Shown here: piece after piece, positions 44,901-51,528 of the stretch
Position numbering within the stretch: the first letter of the stretch is position 1
Layout of the letters: the number at the start of each line of letters is the position of its first letter
DNA from: JAKFVC01 sp040386595
Lineage (GTDB): Bacteria; Planctomycetota; Planctomycetia; Planctomycetales; Planctomycetaceae
Reading direction: 5' to 3'
DNA length: 64,000 nucleotides
NCBI GenBank assembly: GCA_040386595.1
Contig: JAZKFE010000055.1
Span: 16,969 to 80,968 of the forward strand
Position numbers and translations under genes: made by a program
Notes under the pieces: model-generated
Seen by the model: only the letters and a program-made list of their open reading frames with translations
Database searches by the model: none
What the model was told of the DNA's origin: nothing

Positions 44901-47826
44901 CTATCGCGGCTCGCAGTATCGCGCGGCATCCCGGCTGATTGCCCAGAATCGACGCAATCAAAGTCATCTCTGGTCATATAGTATTAGTGGTGATTTGCCG
45001 ATCGTTCTCGTAAAGGTCTCTGACCCTGGGAAATTAAACTTTGTCCGGCGTCTGTTGCAGGCTCATGCCTACTGGCGGCTTAAAGGTCTCGATATTGATC
45101 TGGTGATCTGGGATGAGGATTTAGGTGGCTATCGACATCAGCTGCACGATGCGCTGATGGGTTTGGTGGCCTCGGGACATGACGCACCTCTACTGGACCG
45201 GCCGGGAGGGATCTTCATTCGTCGCGGCGATCAGATGCCGGAAGAGGATCGATTGCTGCTGGAAAGCATTGCGACCGTTGTGCTCGCGGATTCGCTGGGG
45301 ACGCTTGCGGAACAGCTCGAGAGACGCCCACGTGGTGAGGTGACGCTGCCCCTTTTGCGGCCAACACGAACCAAAAAGGGTGAACCAGAACGTGATACTT
45401 CGCCACCGCGTCGGGATCTGATTTTCTATAACGGGTTTGGTGGGTTCACTCACGACGGTAAGGAATATATCACCCTGCTGCGTCACGGAGTGACAACGCC
45501 CGCGCCGTGGTGCAATGTCATCGCGAACGAACAATTCGGGACGATTGTGACCGAATCGGGGCTCGGACACACCTGGTTTAAGAACGCTCATGAGTTCCGG
45601 TTAACCCCCTGGCATAACGATCCGGTCAGTGATCCAGTTGGTGAAGCTGTTTATGTTCGTGATGAAGAAACGGGTCGATTCTTTAGTCCGACACCTCTGC
45701 CGGCGCGTGGGACCCGAGCTTATGTTTGCCGGCACGGTTTTGGGTATTCGGTCTGGGAATATGAAGAAACGGGCCTGACGACTGAGATGGCCACGTTTGT
45801 TGCCGTGGATGCGCCGGTCAAGTTTATGTTGCTCAAGATTCGCAACCATTCCGGCCGTAAACGCTCGTTGAGCGTGACGGGTTATGTCGAGTGGGTGTTA
45901 GGAGAATTGCGGTCGCGCACCGCCCCGAACGTGGTGACGGAAATTGATCCGCAGACGGGTGCCATTTTTGCCCGCAATCATTACAGCATCGATTTCCCAG
46001 GGACTGTCGTCTTCTTCCAGTCGAGCGAAGTGACACGCAGTATTACATGTGATCGAGCCGAATTTATTGGTCGCAACGGAACACTTTCCAAACCTGCCGC
46101 GATGAAGAATCAGCGACTCTCGGGTAAGGCCGGGGCAGGGCTCGATCCCTGTTGTGCGATTCAGACGTGGATGGAACTGGGGGACGGCGAGGAACGCGAA
46201 GTCATGTTGCTGTTGGGGGCGGCGGACGATGCGTCGGTCGCGAGTGGGTTGCTGCAGCGATTTAAACGTGTGGGCGATGCCCGTCGCACGTTAGAAAAAG
46301 TCTGGAACTTCTGGACTCATACTCTCAGTGCGGTGTATGTCGAATCACCCGATCCGCGACTCAATGCACTCACGAACGGTTGGTTGTTGTATCAAACGCT
46401 CTCGTGCCGCATCTGGGGCCGTAGCGGTTTCTATCAGTCGGGCGGGGCTTATGGTTTCCGCGATCAGTTGCAGGATTCATTGGCATTGCTGCAGTCAGCA
46501 GGATATCTCACTCGCGAGCATTTGCTGCGGTGTGCGGCTCGGCAATTCCGCGAAGGGGACGTGCAGCACTGGTGGCATCCGCCAACAGGGAAGGGGGTTC
46601 GCACTCACTTCTCGGATGACTATTTGTGGTTACCGCTGGCGGCGGCACAGTATGTCAGTGTGACCGGGGATACCGGCGTGTTGGATGAGACGGCGCATTT
46701 CCTCACCGACCGCCCCGTCGCGCCCGAAGAAGAAAGTTACTACAACCAGCCCCAAATCTCTGGAGAGTCGGGGACATTATATGAGCATTGTAAGCGGGCC
46801 GTGCTCTATGGTTTGCGGTTCGGAAGTCACGGTCTGCCGCTGATGGGCTGTGGCGACTGGAACGATGGCATGAATCGAGTTGGTGCAGAAGGGAAGGGGG
46901 AAAGTGTCTGGCTGGCCTTCTTCCTGTATGACGTGCTGCGGAAGTTTGCACCGCTGGCGAAGATGCGCAAAGACGATGAGTTCGCCGCGTTGTGTCTCGA
47001 AAAAGCCGAGACGTTGCGGGATAACATCGAGACGCAGGCTTGGGATGGAGGTTGGTATCGCCGCGCTTACTTTGATGACGGCCAGCCGCTGGGTTCGCAC
47101 GAGAATGTCGAATGCCAGATTGATTCTCTGCCTCAAAGTTGGGCGGTGATTTCCGGAGCCGGGCAGCCAGAGAGGATGAAGCTGGCCATGGATGCCGTCC
47201 ATGAACGTCTTGTCCGTACTGATGCCAAGCTGATTCAGCTGTTCGATCCTCCCTTCGATAAGGGGACGTTGGATCCGGGGTATATCAAAGGCTATGTTCC
47301 CGGTGTTCGCGAGAATGGTGGGCAATACACGCACGCCGCGATCTGGACGACGATGGCTTACGCGCTGCTGGGTGACAATGCCCGGGCCTGGGAATGTTTC
47401 GATCTGATTAATCCGCTGAATCATTCGAGCAATGAAGCGGATGCCACGGTATATAAAGTCGAACCGTATGTCATTGCGGCTGACGTTTATTCTGTCACGC
47501 CACAAGAGGGGCGCGGTGGCTGGACGTGGTACACGGGGAGTGCCGGATGGATGTATCGGCTGATCACCGAGGTCCTGTTCGGCTTGCGATTAGAAGGTGG
47601 AACGCGTCTGTCGTTCCGGCCGTGTGTGCCCGTGTCCTGGAAACGTTATAAGATCAATTACCGTTTCCACCAGACGTTCTACCGGATTGAGTTTACGATC
47701 CTGAGCGAACCGACACACAACGTGAGTCGCATGGTTCTGGATGGGGTCGAATTGCAGACACCCTATATGCCCCTGGTTGACGATCACCAGGAGCATCATG
47801 TTGAGGTCGTGTTGGGAATCGAGTAG
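38932..47826 (+). CDS. Cyclic beta-1,2-glucan synthase (NdvB-like)
   Basis: This ~2,964-codon gene encodes the glucan-synthase family of NdvB. A cytoplasmic N-terminal domain is followed by membrane helices (about 425-485). A GT84-type glycosyltransferase domain shows VVPTMLTSPRGLESL (~512), ITLDTDTQLPRDTA (~647) and RRHRWVRGDWQLLGW (~797). More membrane helices lie at about 840-885 and 970-1010. A glucoamylase-like domain occupies about 1045-1620, and two GH94-type regions lie C-terminal (about 1640-2050 and 2150-2960), the second with the catalytic CGDWNDGMN near residue 2642. These enzymes make cyclic beta-1,2-glucan at the inner membrane. Ten N at 39870-39879 interrupt it; the ORF spans them in frame. 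ATG 38932 is the first in frame, and ATG 38959 is another candidate. Family members elsewhere are around 2,800-2,900 aa. Confidence 0.9.
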   Translation: MIYKGLRGVMDTDTKAPKLRSGARTKSAGGMTIFRLGREDEALRAEFLSLDQLTRHGHTLANWHQIASRPREDRLLPSLAENAAVLRESYELANAALSDGRTIVPAAEWLLDNFYIIETHVRLARQHLPRGYSLELPQLVGGPADGRPRVYDIAMELIAHADGLLDAENLRHFVAAYQTVTPLKLGELWAIPIMLRLALLENLRRIAVRIAWQQQDRDTGAMWAGRVLDALERDPKQVIVVLADLIKSEPCVSNSFVAEYTQRLQGRVGQVPVAVNWLDQWLLEHGQTVERLVHLNSQTQAADQVSMGNSITXXXXYVDRVLRSDPVDVYRKMSFASRDRYRHAVERVAKRSPRSEIQVARVAVELAQEAQKDHPESAEEYRKTRDCEPDHHIGYYLVDDGRRFLEKSVGYRRTILDYLQRFGSRFRMPLFLGGMSAIWAAMLAVVVTVACARGVLNASWSAMWLVPLLLLAVYGTQFAVSLINWLCGLLAPPRPIDQLDFSEEIPVECRTIVVVPTMLTSPRGLESLLELLEVRFLANRDRNLYFALLTDFGDAEHETQPDDQQLIDLARQGIEQLNQKYTGDRKDTFFLFHRPRVYNELQGIWMGRERKRGKLTDFNTLLCGGRADAFSVIVGNILPLSTVRYVITLDTDTQLPRDTAQRLVGCMAHPLNRPRFDKAKGCVSHGYAVLQPRVAVTIPEGTRSEYSRMFAGDPGIDPYTNQVSNVYQDIFGEGSFIGKGIYDLHAFESALHGRFPDNAVLSHDLIESCFARSGLVSELELFEGFPSRYLADASRRHRWVRGDWQLLGWLMPRVPHTQGKVPSPLTWLAWWKLFDNLRRSLMQPALLCVLIAAWLLAPGAAVFWTVAALSLIFVPIILSAIPGLVRVPDEMPFGLHLKARVRELLKQFLQELFVLSVLPYEAHWNLDAIIRTLYRMGVSRKHLLEWTTASDAERRASGNLADHYELMFAQTVTSLGVTAAVILWAPAALPAAAPLLLLWLLGPGVAWKLSQPIGTRHAKLSPRQRLQLRNVARRTWHYFDTFVTERDHWLAPDNFQEEPNGVIATRTSPTNIGMGLIANLTAWDLGYVSSGGVVERIGRTLSVMEQMDHFRGHLYNWYDTRTLQPIEPRYISSVDSGNLAGLLLTLKAGLEDLGEQPIIRRDVFDGLSDTLRIAFDLSSARSSSGEGALTSPNLREVTQRLERLLAECRPSAITLSRSHRLLDRLATTASELAGSLSAAGDQKIQEWVRAFEAECRDFDGELLRLAPWVAVTHPVLEFDGHASHESRAQADQILQLIEALDGGCSVNDLSRRAGEIQRAIEDWLSTNAAEPRNGQVVSGASTSPSGELPVSGRQDWVQYAALFERGALEASKMTQALQLLALRCGNHALMDFRFLFDEDRDLLAIGYNVSDQRMDSSFYDLLASEARVASFVAISQGQLPREHWFALGRMLTTQGGEPTLLSWSGSMFEYLMPILIMPTYEGTLIDLACRGAVGRQIQYGRQQHVPWGVSESCYNVTDANLTYQYRAFGVPGLGLQRGLGEDLVIAPYASVMGTMVAPVEACKNLERMDAAGYLGEYGFYDAIDFTPARSGPTNEPVICKTYMAHHSGMSLLALDAVLMDHPMQRRFLNDPLLRAHDLLLQERVPHVIRPVDPHPAESPDLQGRTVTGATGETIRCFDSPDTTAPEIHLLGNGQYHVMVSNAGGGYSRWSDLAITRWLPDSTRDHFGQFCYVRDLGTGEFWSSTSQPTTRRPEKYSALFSPGKAEFRRVDNKLVVHTSIGVSPEDDVEVRRVIIKNISRLPRSIDLTSYGEVVLAPPSADAAHRAFSNLFVTTELLPDRCAILCTRRPRAEHEKPPFVFHLMIVEKSRQGATSFETDRLKFVGRNRTPRDPAAMHGTALLSNTAGAVLDPIFSIRRELQIDAEESVRIDYVTGIAPTREAALALIEKYQDYRLADRVFELAWPHEQVARKQFGASDSDVTMFSQLAGPLVYRGSQYRAASRLIAQNRRNQSHLWSYSISGDLPIVLVKVSDPGKLNFVRRLLQAHAYWRLKGLDIDLVIWDEDLGGYRHQLHDALMGLVASGHDAPLLDRPGGIFIRRGDQMPEEDRLLLESIATVVLADSLGTLAEQLERRPRGEVTLPLLRPTRTKKGEPERDTSPPRRDLIFYNGFGGFTHDGKEYITLLRHGVTTPAPWCNVIANEQFGTIVTESGLGHTWFKNAHEFRLTPWHNDPVSDPVGEAVYVRDEETGRFFSPTPLPARGTRAYVCRHGFGYSVWEYEETGLTTEMATFVAVDAPVKFMLLKIRNHSGRKRSLSVTGYVEWVLGELRSRTAPNVVTEIDPQTGAIFARNHYSIDFPGTVVFFQSSEVTRSITCDRAEFIGRNGTLSKPAAMKNQRLSGKAGAGLDPCCAIQTWMELGDGEEREVMLLLGAADDASVASGLLQRFKRVGDARRTLEKVWNFWTHTLSAVYVESPDPRLNALTNGWLLYQTLSCRIWGRSGFYQSGGAYGFRDQLQDSLALLQSAGYLTREHLLRCAARQFREGDVQHWWHPPTGKGVRTHFSDDYLWLPLAAAQYVSVTGDTGVLDETAHFLTDRPVAPEEESYYNQPQISGESGTLYEHCKRAVLYGLRFGSHGLPLMGCGDWNDGMNRVGAEGKGESVWLAFFLYDVLRKFAPLAKMRKDDEFAALCLEKAETLRDNIETQAWDGGWYRRAYFDDGQPLGSHENVECQIDSLPQSWAVISGAGQPERMKLAMDAVHERLVRTDAKLIQLFDPPFDKGTLDPGYIKGYVPGVRENGGQYTHAAIWTTMAYALLGDNARAWECFDLINPLNHSSNEADATVYKVEPYVIAADVYSVTPQEGRGGWTWYTGSAGWMYRLITEVLFGLRLEGGTRLSFRPCVPVSWKRYKINYRFHQTFYRIEFTILSEPTHNVSRMVLDGVELQTPYMPLVDDHQEHHVEVVLGIE
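39870..39879. other. Assembly gap (10 N) inside the glucan synthase gene
   Basis: The run of N falls between GNSIT and YVDRVLRSDP. In related synthases about 17-18 residues separate the corresponding blocks, so the true missing sequence is probably longer than 10 bases. Confidence 0.6.
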
Positions 47827-47859
47827 TCGAGGGGCCGGCTTGTCTCGGCATTGGCTTGG

Positions 47860-49350
47860 TTAAATCAGGGCGGCAATCGGTTCCGCATTGTAAATAAAAT
47901 GCGGCCGATTCTGCCCGTCGTGCCAGGCTGCGGTTGGGGCAATTCCGAGTGCGTGATAGATCGTGGATGCCATTGATTCTGGTGTTTGAGGATCGGCCAC
48001 GGGATACGCGCCGTCGCGGTCGGAGGCTCCGACGACGGTCCCCCCTCGGGTGCCTCCTCCGGCGAAGAAGACCGATTGTACCGCACCCCAATGATCGCGA
48101 CCGGGGCCGAAGTAAGAGGCCGCTAATGTCGAAATCTTGGGCGTGCGACCGAACTCGCCGGCCATCACGATGAGCGTGCTGTCGAGCATTCCCGTGGCTT
48201 GGAGATCGTCCATCAAGGCACTCAGTGCACGATCGGTTGGCGGCAGCAATTTATCGCGCAATCGTGGGAAGGCATCGCCATGAGTGTCCCAGGTTTCGTT
48301 GTTTCCCAGGTTGACTTGGACCAGATTCACCCCGGCTTCTACTAGTCGTCGCGCCATCAACAGTGACCAGCCGAAACTGTTGCGGCCATAGCGTTCTTGC
48401 GTTTTATCGTCCGCTTGAGTGACATCAAATGCCTGCCTGACCTGAGGATCAGCCAGCAGGCCGATGGCGGCTTCTCGCTGATGATCGTAGTTGCGCGTGG
48501 CAGTATCTTCGAGTGCCTGCCGCTGGCAATCAATGTCTTTCAATCGAGCGACACGCGCGTCCAGCCGAGAAAGGTTCAGGCCTTGCGGCAGGTTCAAGCT
48601 GGGGGCGCGATAGGTGCGCGAATCGACTGCTGCCGGCGGTTTGCGGGACTCGTTGGCGAACGTGTATTCGGGATAAGCACCGCGCCAGAACGGATTGCCG
48701 TAAGGTGAGGCCTCGATGAAGAATGGGTCTCGCTGGGATCCCATCTGTCCGCCGTAGGCTCCGGGGATGACTCCACCGGACCAATGCACCAAGCGTTCCG
48801 GTAGCACAATGGCCGAGGGGAGGTTGGCCGATGCGGGCTCGGCTGTTTGCCCCCGCCGGGCGGCTTCACCGGCAATCGAGGCGATTGACGGCCAGTCGGA
48901 AGGGCGGGCCATGCGGTCGCCGACAAATCCTGGCGGCGTTTTCGACCGACCTGTCAGCATGTAATAATGGCCGGCCGTATGGTCGTTCGTGGGATGCGTC
49001 AGCGAACGGACGACCGACCAGTGTGCACTCCGCGTGGCGAGTCGCGGCAGATGCTCGCAGATATCCATGCCCGGGGTGGCTGTGGCGATGGGGGTGAATT
49101 CACCGCGAATTTCGGCGGGGGCTTCTGGCTTAAGATCGAAGCTTTCGTGTTGCGCTAAACCTCCGGAGAGGAAGATATAGATACACGACTTGGCCCGACC
49201 GAAACTCGTTCCATTGCCGGCAGCTTCGGCAGCTCGCAAACCGGGAAGCTCGTGCATGCCCAAACCCAGTAGCCCAAGCGAGCCTGCTTGCAGGGCCACG
49301 CGGCGGGAAAACTGAGGGTGAACGAGATTCTGGGCCATATGCCGAACCAT
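47860..49350 (-). CDS. DUF1501 family protein with Tat-type signal
   Basis: The 496-aa protein begins with a Tat-like signal (FSRRVALQAGSLGLLGLGM). It continues with DUF1501 hallmarks: CIYIFLSGGLAQHESFDLKPEAP, HYYMLTGRSKTPP, MAGEFGRTPKIS and GRDHWGAVQSVFFAGGG. The family is alkaline-phosphatase-like and is typically paired with PSD1 (DUF1549/DUF1553) proteins. Here the nearest PSD1 gene (8258-11350) is far away, so it is an orphan. The start at 49350 (MVRHMAQN) could also be ATG 49338. It converges on the glucan synthase gene with a 33-bp gap. The substrate is unknown. Confidence 0.9.
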   Translation of the reverse strand: MVRHMAQNLVHPQFSRRVALQAGSLGLLGLGMHELPGLRAAEAAGNGTSFGRAKSCIYIFLSGGLAQHESFDLKPEAPAEIRGEFTPIATATPGMDICEHLPRLATRSAHWSVVRSLTHPTNDHTAGHYYMLTGRSKTPPGFVGDRMARPSDWPSIASIAGEAARRGQTAEPASANLPSAIVLPERLVHWSGGVIPGAYGGQMGSQRDPFFIEASPYGNPFWRGAYPEYTFANESRKPPAAVDSRTYRAPSLNLPQGLNLSRLDARVARLKDIDCQRQALEDTATRNYDHQREAAIGLLADPQVRQAFDVTQADDKTQERYGRNSFGWSLLMARRLVEAGVNLVQVNLGNNETWDTHGDAFPRLRDKLLPPTDRALSALMDDLQATGMLDSTLIVMAGEFGRTPKISTLAASYFGPGRDHWGAVQSVFFAGGGTRGGTVVGASDRDGAYPVADPQTPESMASTIYHALGIAPTAAWHDGQNRPHFIYNAEPIAALI

Positions 49351-49662
49351 AATAGAGGCATCAATTTAGGACGCCGCCAAGGACGTCCGAGAACGAAACG
49401 CCGGTGGGATGGTTCACACCGCGTCTCGATACGCTCAAACATATCGAATGTTGTTGATGAGATTCTGGCCGTTTCCGCCTGTGATGTCAATTGCGCTTGG
49501 CGGCGGCGTCCGGCGAAAACGCACTTCCGCGGTTTCTTCGTTAGTATCGGCAAAGTTGCCCGGGCGGTCGGGTGCTTGTGTGCTGGTGGATGGCGGGATA
49601 GTATCGAACAGGCACGGTCGTGCCGTCTCTATAATTGATTACCTGAGCGAAGGAATGAATCG
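49351..49662. other. Divergent promoter region
   Basis: This 312-bp stretch separates the DUF1501 gene and the RidA gene on opposite strands and should hold both promoters. No RNA is recognised. Confidence 0.4.
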
Positions 49663-50019
49663 TTGGCTGACATTATTCGTCACGGGGTGACCCGCAGATG
49701 GTCTGATGCGGTTGTCCATAATGGGGTCGCCTATTTTGTCGAAGTTCCTGATGATCCCAGCCAGGACGCCAGTGGGCAGTTTCGGCAGGTTTTGGCTCAG
49801 GTCGTGGCGCGATTGCAGCAAGTGGGGAGTGATCCGACTCGCTTGTTGCAAGTCATGATTTACATGCCGGAACCTGCTGATTTGGCGGCGTTTAACGAAT
49901 TGTGGGAGGGATGGTTGCCGGCGGGACACGCTCCCTCGCGAGCCTGCATTCATGCCCAGCTGGCGTCGCCGCTGTATCGGATTGAACTGGTCGTCACGGC
50001 TGCATTGTTAGCGGATTAG
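49663..50019 (+). CDS. RidA family protein (TTG start)
   Basis: The 118-aa protein is a YjgF/YER057c/UK114 (RidA) member, a trimeric family that hydrolyses reactive enamines and imines. Visible parts are VHNGVAYFVEVPDD, TRLLQVMIYMPEPADLAAFNELW, and APSRACIHAQLASPLYRIELVV, whose Arg is the ligand-binding arginine. The start is TTG at 49663, supported by AAGGA 9 bases upstream; the ATG at 49655 is in another frame. A 23-bp gap separates it from the flavin oxidoreductase gene, so the two are probably co-transcribed. Confidence 0.85.
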   Translation: MADIIRHGVTRRWSDAVVHNGVAYFVEVPDDPSQDASGQFRQVLAQVVARLQQVGSDPTRLLQVMIYMPEPADLAAFNELWEGWLPAGHAPSRACIHAQLASPLYRIELVVTAALLAD

Positions 50020-50042
50020 AACCTAGTAAAGGTTTGCATGTC

Positions 50043-51479
50043 ATGGCGCGATACTTTCGATATAAGTCTCCCGAAGATGTCGTTGCCGATGCGGAATCGT
50101 TGGGTGAGACGTTGGCCATGTCTCACGACTTTGCCCCGTTGTTTCAACCCGTAATGGTGGGGCCGTTGAAGGTCGGCGGGCGGCTGGCCATTCATCCGAT
50201 GGAAGGTTGCGACGGGACCCTCGATGGCAATCCTGATGAACTGACCTATCGCCGCTATCAACGGTTTGGTGCTGGTGGAGCGAAGCTCATTTGGGGTGAG
50301 GCGGCTGCTGTCTGTCCCGAAGGGCGCGCCAATACCCGGCAACTCCTGGTGGCCGAGCACACAGCCGCTGGATTGGAACGGATGCTGGAGCAGTGTCGGG
50401 CGTCACATGCTGCGGCGACAGGATCGACCGACGGCTTGGCGGTGGGGCTGCAGTTGACGCACTCGGGCCGGTATAGCGTCGAAAAACCGCTGCTGGCAAC
50501 GCACGATCCGATCTTAGATCCGCTGACGCGTGATCGAACGACTGGCCGGGCAGTGGATGCCTCCACCCCGTTGCTCAGTGATGACGATTTGAAGCGTCTG
50601 GAAGATCAGTATGTGCAGGCCGCCATCTGGTGCGCGAAGCTGGGCTATGACTTTGTCGACATCAAGCAATGCCATCGTTATCTCTTGTCAGAGTTGCTGG
50701 CGGCTCGGAATCGTCCGGGGCTGTATGGTGGAAGTTTAGAGAACCGGACGCGACTGGTCCGCAATGTCGTGCAACGCATTCGCCAGGAGTGCCCGGGACT
50801 GGTGATCGCCACGCGGATGAACGCGGTTGATGGGATCCCGTATCGCAAAGCGGCCACCGGGGATGAGCCAATTGGGATTCCTTGCCCGCACCAGCTTCCA
50901 TTGGTGACGGCGTGGGGGACAGATCTCACTGATCATTTGCGGGATGATCTGACCGAACCGCTGCAATATGTCCGGAGCCTGCGGGACTGGGGCGTGCAGC
51001 TGATCAGCATCAGCTTGGGAAATCCTTATAGCAATCCGCATCTGGTGCGACCCGCCGAGTATCCGCCGGTGGATGGCTATTTTTCGCCCGAACATCCGTT
51101 GCATGGCGTCTGCCGGCATTTCCGGATTGCGCGGGCAATCCAGGCGGCGGTACCCGATGTGCCCGTTGTAGGTGGGGGATATAGCTGGCTGCAAGACTAT
51201 GCCGCACACGCGGCGGCGGCGAATGTTGCGGCCGGGGACGTGACGTTCGCCGGCTTCGGCCGCGCCACCTTGTCGCATCCGGAGTTTGCTCAGGCGTTGG
51301 AAACCGAAGGGCGTTTCCGTCGCAAGCAGATCTGTCGCACCTTCTCTTATTGCACGGCGTTAATGCGAGCCAAAGACCATCCTCTGGGACAATATGCTAC
51401 GGGATGTCCGCCGTTTGATAAAGAGGTTTATGGTCCGATGTGGAAAGAAGTGGAGCTAAAAATAAAGAGCTCTTCTTAA
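50043..51479 (+). CDS. NADH:flavin oxidoreductase (old yellow enzyme family)
   Basis: The 478-aa protein is an OYE-like TIM-barrel enzyme binding FMN. Signatures are VGPLKVGGRLAIHPMEGCDG, GAGGAKLIWGEAAAV, QLTHSGRYSVEKPL and FVDIKQCHRYLLSELLAARN followed by GLYGGSLENRTRL. It lacks the C-terminal FAD/4Fe-4S extension of 2,4-dienoyl-CoA reductase. The usual H-H/Y active-site pattern appears in the KQCHRYLL segment. Start choice: ATG 50043 with AAAGG upstream, or an in-frame TTG at 50034. It follows RidA closely. The physiological substrate is unknown. Confidence 0.9.
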   Translation: MARYFRYKSPEDVVADAESLGETLAMSHDFAPLFQPVMVGPLKVGGRLAIHPMEGCDGTLDGNPDELTYRRYQRFGAGGAKLIWGEAAAVCPEGRANTRQLLVAEHTAAGLERMLEQCRASHAAATGSTDGLAVGLQLTHSGRYSVEKPLLATHDPILDPLTRDRTTGRAVDASTPLLSDDDLKRLEDQYVQAAIWCAKLGYDFVDIKQCHRYLLSELLAARNRPGLYGGSLENRTRLVRNVVQRIRQECPGLVIATRMNAVDGIPYRKAATGDEPIGIPCPHQLPLVTAWGTDLTDHLRDDLTEPLQYVRSLRDWGVQLISISLGNPYSNPHLVRPAEYPPVDGYFSPEHPLHGVCRHFRIARAIQAAVPDVPVVGGGYSWLQDYAAHAAAANVAAGDVTFAGFGRATLSHPEFAQALETEGRFRRKQICRTFSYCTALMRAKDHPLGQYATGCPPFDKEVYGPMWKEVELKIKSSS

Positions 51480-51497
51480 TAAATTAAGAAGAGCTCT
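51466..51497. terminator. Perfect 15-bp hairpin at the OYE stop codon
   Basis: AGAGCTCTTCTTAAT, a two-base loop and the exact complement form a stem that contains the TAA stop (51477-51479) of the OYE gene. It lies between convergent genes (the next ends at 51529). No T-tract follows on either strand, so it may be a bidirectional terminator or 3'-end stabiliser. Confidence 0.6.
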
Positions 51498-51528
51498 CCC
51501 AAATGACCCGCGTGAACCGTATCAACAA

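Noticed and set aside
46777..47505. 242-codon minus-strand frame
   Set aside because: It is antisense to the GH94 catalytic region of the glucan synthase.
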